A stretch of 64,000 nucleotides of DNA. It comes from Nageia nagi. Lineage: Eukaryota; Pinophyta. Where the stretch lies: positions 202,678,001 through 202,742,000 of the forward strand of contig JBITNC010000001.1 of the NCBI GenBank assembly GCA_050084985.1, written 5' to 3'. Position 1 is the first letter of the stretch; every line of letters starts with the position of its first letter. Below the pieces are notes generated by a model, which was given only the letters and a program-made list of their open reading frames with translations, did not search any database and was not told the DNA's origin. Below are positions 11,835 to 23,565 of this stretch, in pieces. Position numbers and translations under genes: made by a program.

Positions 11835-13649
11835 TGGATTCCTTCTTTGAAAAATTGGTGGAGGTTTTCTCTAAGTTGGAAATGTCTTCTTTTGCTTTTG
11901 AGGTGTGGAAGCTCGCGTAGAAGTAGGTCTTGTTACTTGTATAGGTACTTCCATCATAGGAGGATTCATGACCAATATCTCCTCGATTGATGGCTCTGAT
12001 CTGTCGTTTAAGATATAAGGTATCTCTACTATCTAGCCATCTTCTAAGGGCTCTCTCAAAAGGTCTCCCTCGTCAATTTCATATTCATCCTCACTGTCAC
12101 TGGAGGGAGGAGAGACAAGAGAACTAGGGCCAGAATTATATAATTGTCCATCTCGAGATGGACCTTTGGGGGGACTTCCACCAGCTTCTTTAAGCATTTG
12201 TATGAGTGTGAAGTGCCACCAGCCTCTTTTATGCTTTTTATCTCCTGTGATAATCCTTGTAATGTCTGGTCAATAATTTGTCCTGGTTTAACAATGAGAG
12301 TAGCATATTGACCAGATTGCCCCTATGTCAACCTCACGGAAGGTGAGATCGATGGGGGTACGTACGGGATCAGGGAATTCTTCTTAAGGATGTATCCTAG
12401 CTACAGCGTTTTCCTCTTGCAAACCTCTCTTCTTCTTCTTGATCTTTGTCTGCAAAAGCTTCTTTTGCTACCGAGTCCCTGTTTATGTCCTTGATTTGCT
12501 TTGTATCATTGACATTTCTATACTTTTCAAGCTTGCCTAGGGACTTGTTGGTATAATCAGTTTGCAAGGTCTTACTGAAGAATGCATTGATTATACCATC
12601 AGGGTCATGGTAGTCCAATGCTTGCTCTACTATGAAGTTGTAGTAAGCCAACTCTGTTTTCATCGTTTTGACTTGCCTCCAAGAAGTGCATTCATACTCC
12701 CCTATGTTGATGGGTAACTTACAATTGGTGGCACTTTTCTTACACCAGACTCTCATGAAGGGCTGACAAGTGTCTACAAAGTTCCATCAAGATGAACCGA
12801 TCACTTGTATAACAAGAAAGTTTGTAAGGTGCTTCATTTGACCCATACACCCTGATATACGTGGCATCGTCTCTTCAAGATAGAAATATACTTGTCCTCA
12901 AAGAGTTTGGATTTTTGCATCTGAAATTTTGGTCATGCTGGCGGATGTCTTTATTTCTTTGTATATCCGACACTCGAATCCATCATTCATCATTTTGAAT
13001 TCGTCCCACCGATTTTCCACCTTGCTCCATCTGATGCCTTTTCCTCTGTTGATCTGATGTATGAAGCCAACAAACTCCTTCCTGAACCTTTGATTGTTCT
13101 CTTATCCTGTTATCCGGCATAACATGTTGATGATGGTAGAGACTATAGGATAAAAGATTGTCCTCTTTTGTTGGCTTAAGGCATTCACCTTAAAGTCTTT
13201 GCATTTGTCGATCAAACAGTCTCTAATCAGCTTTATCATACTATTGAAGAATTTGACGGAGTCTATCAGATGAATATGATGCCCTCGTTGCTCCATGCAA
13301 AAGCACTCTCTATTCCCTCCATCGTGAAGTCTAGTATCTTAGTCCTTTTAATATCAAGGAGGGTTCTCTCCTTTGTATCGCAGTATCTAGCTACCTCAAG
13401 GCACAATTATGGGAATGGAGCAGTATATGAGATCATGGAGGCCTCAACGATCCTTGACTGAGTGAGAGTGTCGTTGAGCAGTTGTTCAAATGGGATTTTG
13501 GCCATCTTTTCTAATGTCTTGACTAGGTCAATGTGTACCCAGCCTGTATCTCTGATTTGACCAAGGCCATCTACTAGCACAGCTACAGGGAAAGCAACCT
13601 TCCCTCTTTTCTCAAGGATGATCATGCTATCCTTCATGATTCTCTCCAT
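11835..13649 (-). pseudogene. ORF X (copy 1), N-terminal and central part
   Basis: The largest minus-strand frames are 13407-13649 (starting MERIMKDSMIILEKRG), 13102-13296 (with DCLIDKCKDFKVNALSQ) and 12397-12756 (YECTSWRQVKTMKTELAYY). Frameshifts and stops separate them. The first two match copy 2 at about 25754-26157 block for block. The acidic, Lys-rich end of the 12.4-kb frame (FADKDQEEEERFARGK) looks like a linker. The protein is unknown. Copy 1 keeps a central segment that copy 2 has lost by internal deletion. Confidence 0.55.
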
Positions 13650-14485
13650 CTAGAGCTCTTTGCTCTTCTTAGCAATGCTCATTGTTTATAGCCTGTGGAG
13701 CATAAAAAGGTGTTAGGAAGGATATTGGTTGTTTCTGGAGCAAAAATGAGATATTCAATTTTTGGCCTATTTTCGGGTTTTTAAGAGGTTGCGGATTTTC
13801 GAGATTTTTGAAGGTTGTCGGAACAGAGAAACAAGTACATGGGGTGTTGGCAAATAAATCTAGGAGGCTTGTGTCCAAGTCTTAGAGCAAAATATCGAAT
13901 TTTTGATGTACGAATTAACTCGCTGTTTTTTTCGCCCATGTATTTGTTTTTTACAGGTTTTTGGCCAGCTTCAAAGCTTCGAAAGATGGGAATGCAAAGT
14001 GAATCATCAAGCTTCGTTTGAGGAAAGTGAATGATGGAGGTTGTTCTCCTATATAAGGTCTATCACTTTAGTATTCACTTCGAACTCCGGATCATCCAAA
14101 ATTTGGGAAATTTGGGGTCTTGAAAAAGCACTTTTTGCTGATTTTGCAAGTTTTTGACAGGTCTAAAAATGGTTGAAAATGGCCAAAAGCTTGGGGGAAG
14201 GGGGGTGGGGTGGTTGGTGGGGGAATTCGGAAAAATATTAAAAAGTGGATTTGAGCTAATGGATGGATAAAAGATAGGATTATAAGGGATTTAGCAAATT
14301 TTGAAAGGATTTGGAACTTTTTAGAATCTTGTGATCAAGTTTTGAGTTTTCGAGCAAGTTTGTGAGGTTTTGTGAGGATTTTGCTCAAAAATGGATGCAT
14401 GGATGACTAAGGAGAGAGTGTTGTGGAGCAAATGAGAGGCTTAAGCTTGTATTTATGGAGGTTTTGTGCCTTTTGCATGCTCCTT
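13650..14485. other. Spacer upstream of ORF X
   Basis: Non-coding sequence on the 5' side of ORF X, with a short G-rich tract near 14197-14225. It leads into the 182-bp repeat array. On the sense strand this would be the region between integrase and ORF X. No promoter or splice signal could be assigned with confidence. Confidence 0.35.
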
Positions 14486-15490
14486 AGTGCGTATTTGCCC
14501 TAAAAAAATGCATTTTGCATGCTCCTTAAGGATTTTGAGCTTGAAAACACTCCACAGGATTGCAAACTTGCGCCAAGCTTTTTGAGGCATTTCACTTGCT
14601 CAAAATTGAATTTTTCAAAGTTTAAATGTGCTTGTTTTCACTCCCTTCACCCAATCATGTGCCAAAAATAGAATTTTGAAGAAAATTTGGGCTTTCTCCT
14701 TGGATCTAGGCGCTAGATTTCACTCTTTGGATTATCTAATGGCATGAAAACCTGCGCCTATCATTTTGGGGCATTTCAATTGATCAAAATCGAAAATTTG
14801 CTGACCTAAATGTGCTTAGAATGCCATTTTCCATCCAATGAAGTCAAAATTTTCGATTTTTTAGAAAAATTTATCACTCCTCAATTTTGGCACTGGTTTT
14901 CACCTCTATGGATTTCCAATGGGCTGAAAAACTGTGCCAAGGATTTGGAGGCCTTTCAACAGCTCAAAATTGAAAATTTGATAGTTTAAATGTGCTTCGA
15001 ATACCCCTTATCATGAAAATATGCCAGAAAATTTAGCTTTTGAAGAAAATTTTAATCTTCCCTCCATGCTAGCCGCCAATTTTCATGTCTATGGATTTCC
15101 ATTAGCATGAAAAACTGTGCCTTCCTTTTTAAGGGGTTTCCATGACTCAAAATCAAAAATTTCATGCAATGGAGGAGTCCAAATTGGCTTTCAAGCAATT
15201 TTCCACTTTTTTCTCCAACTTGGGCTCTAGATTTCATCTCAATTTTGCATTTTTCTCCCCCATTTCTATGAATTTCCTATAGGCTTGAAAAACTGTGCCA
15301 AGGATTTGCGTGCTTTAGACTTGGTCAAAATTGAAAATTTCAAGTCATAATTGTGTTAGAATTCACCTTATCTCTCCAATGATGCTCTTAGACTTGATTT
15401 CCGACACCATTTGCATTTATCTTTGACAAATAGGCACCATTTTCCACTCTTTTGGATTATCAATACCTTGGAAAACCGTGCCTAGGGCTA
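14486..15490. repeat. Degenerate 182-bp tandem array, six units
   Basis: A block reading (T/G)GCGCC or GTGCC after AAAAC(C/T) marks units at 14570, 14754, 14934, 15117, 15295 and 15478, spacings 184, 180, 183, 178 and 183 bp. Each unit then carries CTCAAAATTGAAAATTTG-like text and, in most, TTTAAATGTGCTT. Units are clearly diverged, so the array is old. The very regular period is satellite-like. It lies between the integrase end and ORF X of the gypsy element. Confidence 0.8.
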
Positions 15491-15499
15491 GGGGTGCTC

Positions 15500-15970
15500 G
15501 CATTTGCAATTTCAATCAATTTTGAGCTCAAATTGTGCATTTCCGACCATTCCTTGTGTTTTCAAGCTCAATCTGTACAAAAACAACATTTCTGCCTTTT
15601 CGAGTTCAAACTCAACATTTCCAATCATTTATGGTATTTTAGGGCTCAAAGTATGAATTTCCAGCATTTTCGAGCTCAAACTATGCAAAAAGATCATTTC
15701 CGGCATTTCCAATTATTTCTAGCTCAACTTTGCATTTTTGAATATTTCAAAACTTTCTGAGCTCAAACACTACAAAAACACACATTTTTACCATACCATT
15801 TCCGAGCTCAAAGTTGACCAAAACCCTCTTTTTTGTCATACTTACCATTTTCTAGCTTTTCAAGCTCAAACTTTGATAAAAACACACATTTCTGTGCCAC
15901 TTCCTAGCTCAAAATTCACAAAAACACACCTTTTCCACCATGTTGGCCATTTCCTGAAAAACTTCACTTT
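15500..15970. repeat. Short-period repeat, about 40 bp, GAGCTCAAA core
   Basis: A core TTTC(G/T)AGCTCAAA followed by ACAAAAAC or CATTTC recurs roughly every 30-45 bp across the interval. It directly follows the 182-bp array, whose last unit already contains the same AGCTCAAA text, so it may be a decayed sub-repeat of that array. The plus-strand frames at 15452-15986 are translations of this repeat. Confidence 0.6.
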
Positions 15971-16929
15971 TCGATCATTGTCATGACCCAAAACTCCATC
16001 TTGTGCAATGTCGCTTGAAACCAAGCATTAAACTAGCCACTAGATATGTTGAACTGTCTTCATGACTCTGGGGGCATCTTCGTGCACTACTCGATCATCT
16101 GGCCACTCTGAATCTTCATCTTGACCTTAGTCTAGTTATTCTTAAGCAATGTCCTTCATTGCCTTTGCAAAAATTGAATCCCCAAAATGTTGCATTTTGG
16201 TTTGTGTTGTGCGGGCAAAACATTAGCAAAATAAAAACAAAAACAAAAATTTGTACAATAAGAAGCACAATGATGTGCTTCATCCATTGGAAGAAGGTCC
16301 AATGTCAACATATACTAGCAATTGCATCATTGGTTTGTTTTATAGTGAGTGAACTCTCACTAGTAGAAGTGGTCGTTGGGACACCTTCGTTATATCACAT
16401 GTTCAAGAAGCATAACTATGGCCATCATTCCCAGCTCACGAGATGGATCAGAATGATGCGGCCGCAATCATTCTTAGTGTCCTCGTCTTTCCCATCACAC
16501 CATAGTTGGACAGTAGCATGAATCTTACAATCCTCTATTTGTGCTTCATCAAAAAACATGAGGCCTATTAATCACACCATTATCATTTTCTTTGTCCATC
16601 ATTTACAATTCTAAAAATCCTCTATTTTTCGTACTTGCACCGATTGGCAAGGTACCAGTGTCAGCTCCTGTTTCATCAAATAATCATTAGTATCATCCAG
16701 AATGTCTATTCCATATGTAGTCTCTGAGTCGAAACAAATAGTTCCTGAGCTCGATGTGCTCTGATGATTGTAACTTTTATTCGGACTTACACCAATTGGT
16801 AGCAAACCAATGTCAGTTAATGAGCTATTCTACACAAAATTCCTAACTAAATATGGCCGAAATTTGAATGCTAAAGCATAGATACCTAACTATTTACAAG
16901 TGGTACCATAGGACCTTTCATCCTCATGG
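15971..16929. other. 3' spacer of gypsy pol
   Basis: No recognised domain. On the minus strand it follows the integrase C-terminus. A 64-aa frame at 16611-16805 (starts MLPIGVSPNKSYNH) may be a decayed end of pol, since LPIGVSPNKS and a LVPCQSVQV block look like two copies of one short element. Confidence in any coding role is low. Confidence 0.3.
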
Positions 16930-18170
16930 TTGGAAATAGTGCTTCAAGTGTTTACCATTAACAAGTAATGGTAAAACTTCACCAGTAAGATGTTGAAGTA
17001 TAAAAGCATTTTGTCCCAGAATACAAGATATTTGGAACGGGCCTAGCCATAATTTATCAAATTTGGCATGCTTGCCCTTGTCTTCTCGAGCCTTGCCCTA
17101 TAGTAGGACCAAGTCATCAACTCGGAAGCCTTTGTACTGAGCATTCTTGTCAAACCACCTCTTAGTAGCCAATTGGTGTTGACTAATGTTCGGGAATGCT
17201 TGCTCTCTCTTTTCATCTAACTGGGGTAACTCTGCTAGTCGACTCTCAATTATGTTGCCAAAGTCCCCATGGTCCTTCATGAATTGCAAGGTTGCAATCT
17301 TCAAGTATATAGGAAAAATTGGTTTTGTGTCGTAGACTAGCTAGAATGGAGAAGTACCCAATGATTTCTTTATCCTAATCCAATCTAACCACAAAGTGTA
17401 CTTGAGTTTGTTGTGCCAGTCTCTCGGATTTTCTTCAAGGAGTTTCTTGATGCCCATCAGCAAGTTCTTGTTAGTGGATTCAGCCAGCCTATTCCCATGT
17501 GGGTAATAATTGGGAGAAAAGTTCAAAAGTATATTACGATCGTAGGTCCATTCAACAAATTTCGTAGATATGAAAGTTGAACCATTGTCGGCTACCAAAT
17601 ATTGTGGGATACAAAATCTTGTAACTATTAACTCTTCCAAGAATTTAATGATGACTTCAAAAGTCGCATTCTTGCAAGCTTGGGCTTCGATCCATCTCTA
17701 ACAATAGTTTGTCGCGGTCAAGATGAATCGATGCCCAGTGGATAACCCAACGAAGTCTAATCCCCACTTAGCAAATGGTTTTGCTTCTATAATTGGCTGA
17801 AGTGGCATGCTTGAATTCCTTTCTCTTCCAGCTGTTGTCTAGCAGATGTGGCAAGTCTTAGTGTGCTCATGAGTATCTTTAAAAATACTCGGCCAATAGT
17901 AACCAGCTCAAAGAATCTGATGGGCTAGTGTAGTGCCAAATGCATGTCCAATGCCACCTTCTTGAATGTGAAACTGCTTGAGGACCTCTTTTGCTTGATC
18001 CTTTTCTACGCATCTCAAATAGATACCTTCATAGTTTTTTTCTAAATAATTTGTCGGCTTTGATCATGAACTTGGCCAACCTATATCTTAATGCTCTTTT
18101 CTATGCTAGACTGAAGTTAGATGGATATGATCCCGTTGTGAGATAAAGTATAATATCCTCATACCAAGAT
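16930..18170 (-). pseudogene. Gypsy integrase, degraded
   Basis: Reading the minus strand downward: remnants of the H2C2 zinc-binding domain at about 17.8-17.95 kb (HIQEGGIGHAFG and CHIC). The catalytic core follows, with WGLDFVG (first Asp), YLVADNGSTF (second Asp) and GNRLAESTNK (Glu) in 17341-17780. The C-terminal domain is at 17098-17304 and continues to about 16930 (FRVDDLVLL, KLWLGPFQI). The three DDE acidic residues survive, but stop codons (for example in ATNYC-stop-RWIEA) and frameshifts break the frame. Integrase inserts the cDNA copy into the genome; this copy cannot be functional. Confidence 0.85.
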
Positions 18171-18238
18171 CCTGTTTGGGGTGTATATTGGCACGACATT
18201 ATTTTGTCTTCTTGGGGATCAATCTCGTCAGTAGTAGT

Positions 18239-18637
18239 TTATGTATGGCAATAAGCTAAGGTTTTTGTTAAACCTTGTCCTCTGACAATCTTCATGGGTT
18301 GTACCATCGAATCATATTCTTGTAATGCGGGAACCCAATTTTCCCTTTTATCTCCTAACTCATGTTGGGCAAGTAGATTCTTGACTGCTGTATCTAACAA
18401 TATTGCAATGATTTCGCTTCTAAGAATATAGTATCTAAACTTCTTAACTGCTTTGACCAATGCATAGGCTTGTTTGTCCAGGACTAAGTATCTCAAGGCT
18501 ATCTCTTTTAAAAGTGCGCTCATGAAACCAATGGGTTTTTCTAGATCATCATTCCTTTGCGTGACTACTCCAGCTAGTGAGTGACTTGATGCAAAAGTGT
18601 AAAGATACAATGGCTTCTTGTAGTCTAGGCTAGTCAA
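18239..18637 (-). pseudogene. Gypsy RNase H domain (Ty3-type), degraded
   Basis: A 132-aa frame with KPLYLYTFASSHSLAGVVTQ, KPIGFMSALL and DKQAYALVKAVKKFRYYIL, the RNase H tail of gypsy pol. The usual catalytic TDAS is replaced by TFAS. In Tat-lineage elements the native RNase H is known to be catalytically weakened and an extra archaeal-type RNase H takes over, which fits the second domain found at 20.0-20.4 kb. Confidence 0.8.
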
Positions 18638-18669
18638 TACAGGTGCACTAGAGATTGCATCTTTGATGT

Positions 18670-19560
18670 CCTAAAAAGACTTCCGTGCTTCTGCTTTCCA
18701 TTCTATTTTAGAATCTTTCTTCAACATTTTGTTGATAGGTTTTATGATTTCCGAAAATCCTGAGATGAATTTTCGGACAAAGTTTATCAAACCCATGAAT
18801 GATCTCACTTCTTTCAAACTGGAAGGATAAGTGATTTTTTGTATAGCATTTACTCTATCTAGATCTATAAAAATCTTGTTCTCTGAGATGATATCACCCA
18901 AGAGCTTTCCTTTCGAAGTGCCAAAGATGCACTTCTTAGGGTTTAAAGATATGCCAAAATCTCAACATCTTTGAAAAATTCGCTTTAAGTCATCAATGTG
19001 TGATTCTCTTTGTTTGAAGAAAAATATCCACTCATCCATGTAAATGATGATTGATTTTCCCACTAATCCTTTGAATGCAAAATCCATAGCATGCTAAAAA
19101 GTCGCCCCGGCATTGATTAACCCGAATGGCATCCAAATGTATGCAAGCATTCTTTATTTGGTGGTGAACGTTGTCTTCAATCTATCTCGCTCATCTACCA
19201 TGATCTGATTGTACCCGAAATAGCCATCTAAGAATGATATCATTTGGGATCCATTCATGATCTGTAGAACTTCATCTAGTGAGGGCAAAGGATAGTTGTC
19301 TTTTTTTGATGCCCTATTTAGATGCCTAAAGTCTATGCAAATTCTGATTTCACCGCTCTTTTTGCGAACGGGAACAATGTTGGCCACCCAAGATGAATGT
19401 CGTACTGGAAAGATGATCCCTATTTCTGCCAGCTTCAGGACTTCCTGAAATATTACTGGTTTTAGCAAAGCATTCATTGTTCTTTGTCATTGTCTGAATG
19501 GCTTTGGCTTAGGCTTTCATGGAATTGTATGAGTGATGATCGTGGGATCATAAGTTTTCA
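18670..19560 (-). pseudogene. Gypsy reverse transcriptase, degraded
   Basis: Frames 19154-19477 and 18671-18901 together cover most of the RT. WVANIVPVRKKSGEIRICID, FRHLNRASKKDNYPLPSLDE, FLDGYFGYNQIM, then a broken stretch with the active-site box YMDEW where gypsy elements have Y-x-D-D. The thumb follows (SLKEVRSFMGLINFVRKFI). The Asp-to-Glu change in the YxDD box and internal stops mean it is inactive. It copies the element RNA into DNA in intact relatives. Confidence 0.88.
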
Positions 19561-20009
19561 AATGCTCATACCTCCATGCAATGATGTCAATGTATTGCTT
19601 GATGGCTGATATCATGTGTTTCCTTTCTAAACCGGTACAAGATTTGCCAATCAAGATTTCTCTTCTATCTGACTCAGTACCAATGTTTACTACGTCGGCT
19701 TCTTCAGCATCTATCCGACTAATTACTCTTCCACCTTAAATCATATCTTGGTCAAAAAGTCTTTCAAGTGATACTATTTCTCTAGGGATCTTATTAGTTT
19801 TCAATTGTATGATCCAATCCTCTATATTTTTTGACTCTTCGCTATTGAAATTTATTCGATCCTCACCGATCTCTTGGGAAGCAAACACCCCTTGACGAAC
19901 AATGAATTCCAAAATCTATTGATCATCATTGAATATTTGGAAATTCGTGACATTATTAGGTATGGAGGCTGTTGGCACCATTTCAATAGTAAATCTACGA
20001 AGAGTAGAA

Positions 20010-20423
20010 TCTTGCATTGGGTGCAAAGTACTAGCAGGTACGGCTAAGGAATCAGCCATCATATTCTTCTATCTAGGCACAGTATAGATATTGAACGCCT
20101 CAAAGCAATCTATCAAGTCCCACGCCCTTGTTCTCTACGTGTGCAATCTTGGATTTTTACTTGCAATTGTTCGATATTTTTGGAAAGAGCTAACTTCAGG
20201 TCATTATGAGGGCTTCATACTCAGTTGTATTGCAAGTATTTGGGAATTGCAGCCTATATGATGCATGATATCTACTGCCATTTGGATTTTGTAATTCTAC
20301 ATTGGCTCCGCTTCCTTGCTTGGACTTTGACACATCAAATCTAAGTATCCAAGACTTGTCATTGGGATCCTTCTTGGATTTAAGAATTGTCGATGAAGTT
20401 TTCCCCTTGAATTTAATTACCAT
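20010..20423 (-). pseudogene. Archaeal-type RNase H (aRNH) between protease and RT
   Basis: The frame at 20196-20423 has ILRFDVSKSKQGSGANVEL, NPNGSRYHASYRLQF and NTTEYEALI. After a frameshift near 20200 it continues with KLALSKNIEQLQVKIQD and a stop-broken end carrying MMADSLAVPAST near 20050. These are the blocks of the second RNase H acquired by Tat-lineage gypsy elements; Asp (FD), Glu (TEYEA) and the last Asp (MAD) are visible. It lies upstream of RT, between protease and RT, not between RNase H and integrase. Confidence 0.75.
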
Positions 20424-20498
20424 TGGCTCTAACTGGATGGGGTCTGATTTTTCTTATTCTTCTCCCATGTCAAGCACATACACTCCAATATCTTCTTC

Positions 20499-20940
20499 TT
20501 AAACAACTACTACTTCATTCACATTTTTGTACTCAGTGATGAGTTCTGTAAGATTCGGCTCTTCTTCTACCCTTATTTGATTTGTGATTCCGTTCCATGG
20601 TAACCACATAAGAGACTTGGATGTATCTAGAATCTCTACTACCTGGATGTCAATGCGTTGGGAAATGCGAGGTTTTGATGCAATCTTTATGTGAACATCT
20701 CGAAGCATTCCTATAACTCTTACTTCTATTTTATCCAATTGGGTAATTTTTCTAGGATTGTTTGTAATGGGAATCTACAAATTTTTGCAAACACCATGTG
20801 GCATGATACTGCTTTGTGCTCCTGAATAAACTAAACAATTACATACATTTTTGCCTGCAATTCTCAATGTAAGTAGTAAAGGAGGTACTTCATTTTTCCC
20901 TTCTTTTTTACGAACTGAAAGGCATTTGTCTTAGTAGGTT
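20499..20940 (-). pseudogene. Gypsy aspartic protease, active site lost
   Basis: The minus strand reads NCLVYSGAQSSIMPHG near 20790-20840, where retropepsins have the DSGA/DTGA active site; the Asp is Tyr here. Downstream the 79-aa frame 20499-20738 (KIEVRVIGMLRDVHIKIAS, WLPWNGITNQIRV) is the protease C-terminal region and linker. In active relatives it cuts the gag-pol polyprotein. Confidence 0.75.
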
Positions 20941-21299
20941 TAGCTACCCATTTTTGTTTAGTTTTCTTGAATTCTTTTTGCAACAAATCTTATTGTTCTT
21001 GTATTTGCATTACGTCATATAATGTCCAGCTAGCTGTAATCTTCTTGAGATCATCGACTATGTTGCAGTTGGATCCATTGGATTGAATCTTCTCTTCATC
21101 CATTGCTTTATTCTTTGGTTGGATGGGCGGTTGCTGTTGAACTTCCTATTGAGGTGGCCTCGATGGTTGAGACTATGTAGCTTGTGAAGGTTTAGCGGTG
21201 GTTCTATCAACTTTTTGCACAACTAGCTGTGCAACTCTCTCTAAAACTAGCTGTACGATCCTTTCTACAACTAGTTGCACGAGTGGAGGATTGCTTGAT

Positions 21300-22384
21300 G
21301 AAGTAGTATTTGGTGGAAGCTGAGAACTATTCAGAGGTCAAGATGAAGTTCAAGGTTCCTTATGCCTTGGTCGAAAATTATAACCTTGTTGACCTGAGGA
21401 TGATTGCTAAGTAGCATACGTTTGATATTCTTGGTAAGAATTAGGATCATCAAAAAGTTGATCTACATCGTATACTTCATCTTCAGTTTTCAATTCTATA
21501 ATGCATTCCTCTTCATCATTACCGTACATTTCAGTAACCAAGATTTTATTAGAATCATCATGGGAAGTACTTGGTCCATCATTAGGCGTTATCTTCATGT
21601 TTTGGATTTCCTGTTGAAAGATGTTCAATGCAGCTTTCAATTAATGACATCCAAATTCACCATGTGCAGCTGTAGAATGAATTCTACACTAATTGGGCAA
21701 AACTACACCAGTTAAATCAACATTATGAACCTGGTTAGTGTTATTGTTATTTATCACTGGATTCGGTACTATGCCACTGTTAGGATCGGAATTCCAATTT
21801 CTATTAGGCCTTTGGAAGTTGTAGTTCTTGGGCCTATCTCGTTGATAGTCCTGATTTTGATTATTCTGAAAATTCTGCCCACGATCATTTTGGTAATTTT
21901 GGCTTTGATCATTCTGACGATTTTGGCCTTGATCATTTCTTTGATCCTGAGTCCCTTGTTTCAGCTTCAATTGAGTCATGTCATTTGTCAATTTTTGAAC
22001 CATTTTCTGCATTTCATAATATTCTAGTGTTTGTCTAGAAGAGCCAGCGGTATTAGTAGCTGGATTGGATACTAGGATAGTTGTATTGAGAAATAGAGTT
22101 TGAAATGGAATATTAACAGGTGAGGAGCATGTGACTAGTGGAAGAAATGAAGGGTTGGGTAATGTTTGATTGATATTTACAGATGGTTGTTCACGAATGA
22201 ACTGGACTGTGGTGCAATCGTAGCATTGACAAGATTTATATGCGTAGTCTCAGCATACAGGTAGTATGGAGGAGCAAGAGGATTGGGGTGAAGTGAATTA
22301 CAAAACATAGAAAATGTAGGCATACCTTGTGAATTGGGATTTTGTGACATCCCATTTTGACCAACAATAAAATGTATCATGGTC
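21300..22384 (-). pseudogene. Gypsy gag, C-terminal nucleocapsid-like part
   Basis: Frames 22177-22386, 21689-22012 and 21407-21640 carry the C-terminal gag. Visible are a Met/Lys helix (MQKMVQKLTNDMTQLKLKQG), an Asn/Gln/Asp/Arg-rich RNA-binding-like stretch with QNYQND repeats, and a CRIHSTAAHGEFGCH zinc-finger remnant. A close relative lies at 58333-59217, where the knuckle reads CRVHSTNSHGETEC. It is split from the gag N-terminus by the insertion at 22.39-23.56 kb. Confidence 0.8.
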
Positions 22385-23565
22385 ACTTTGTATTCTAGTG
22401 TTTGTTTAGGGTCATGTTGTACTTGTGTAACTCAAGCAGGAGCTTATCATTTGCGGACCCCACTGTAAACCTAGTAATGAGACATCTCTCCTTGAGTAGT
22501 ATTGTGTTAATTGTAATGGGTTATCCCAGATTGTGGGAATCCCTAGATAGACATGAGTCTTGTATAGTCCTGAGTGCACAAAGGAGCATACCAACGTTGG
22601 GAAGGCCCCACATACCCCACTTTGGACCCCCACGTCAGCTTAAGAGGCTCATTAGACCCCACGTCAACCTTGAGGGCCTTTATGACCCCATGTTGACATA
22701 TTGGGCCCATGGGGACCCCATGTTAGCATACTGGGCCAATATGACCCCCACATTGGCATGGTTTACCTATTGACCCAAACTTTGGATTAGACTTGGCTTG
22801 GGATGATAACGAGGCATGACAGATGGAAACAAGAGGCTATATATTGAGGATGGAGCTCCATGATGAGGTTGGCTATTGATTATACTTCTTCTATACCGAA
22901 CCCACCTGGGCATTCAAGTCTTGGCAGCACTAAACATTATTCCTAGACAAGGTCTAGAGGAGTGGCAGGGTTGGGAGGCTTAGGTGGGTCACCTAGCCCA
23001 TCCGATGGAATTCTGAGGACGAGCTTCTACCTTCAATAGTTGCCAGTATTCGAGGAGACTCTTTCGCAAGAGGAGATTCAGGTAGCTGAGGGAGTGAATC
23101 TAATCTCTTTTGTATGTTCGACTTGTAAGGTTTTGGAACCCTAGATCTAATCTATTGAGATCCTCATTGTACTCCATCTCCATACCATAATAAATTACAT
23201 ATTGCATCTCTCATCATTGTGTTGTCCATTGTATGTGTTGTGTATCTTATATATTGATGTTGGAAGCTTCGTTCTTGTGTTGTTCAATCTGTGTTGCAGT
23301 TGTGGGTGTTCAAGCATTGCATATTCAATTGTGAGGCATTCATTGAGGTGCCAAGTGTTGGATAGTGCCCTAGAGGGCTGACGTCAGGATGTAGGGGTCA
23401 CGTGGAAGCCTTGGGAGACTAACGCCTGCATTGTAGAGGGTTTGGGTGCCCTAGGGGCCCTACATGGGTGTGTTTGCATCATTGGTTGAGGGTTTGAATG
23501 TCCTAGTTGGAATTGATCTTGCCAAGGGTGATTTTAGGTCATCACAAATTTGAGGCGTATACGTT
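22385..23565. mobile_element. Insertion splitting the gypsy gag gene
   Basis: Gag homology stops at about 22384 and resumes at about 23560. The 1.2-kb insert begins TGGTCACTTTGTATT and ends near TGATTTTAGGT. Flanking TATCA and CATCA (4 of 5 match) may be a decayed TSD. It contains a local repeat of GACCCC(A/C)C(A/G)TT-type text around 22620-22760. It shares blocks with the sequence starting at 9615. It may be a solo LTR, but no clean TG...CA ends were found. Confidence 0.5.

Noticed and set aside
14486-15490. CRISPR-like array
   Set aside because: Units are about 182 bp, diverged along their whole length and lack identical short repeats with unique spacers; the context is a plant retroelement.
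21404-22027. Plus-strand hydrophobic frames opposite gag
   Set aside because: They are the complement of the Asn/Gln-rich gag tract and have no family match.
22381-23560. Clean solo LTR with TSD GGTCA
   Set aside because: GGTCA occurs at both sides but would leave element ends that are not TG...CA; TATCA/CATCA is an imperfect alternative, so no firm boundary was called.
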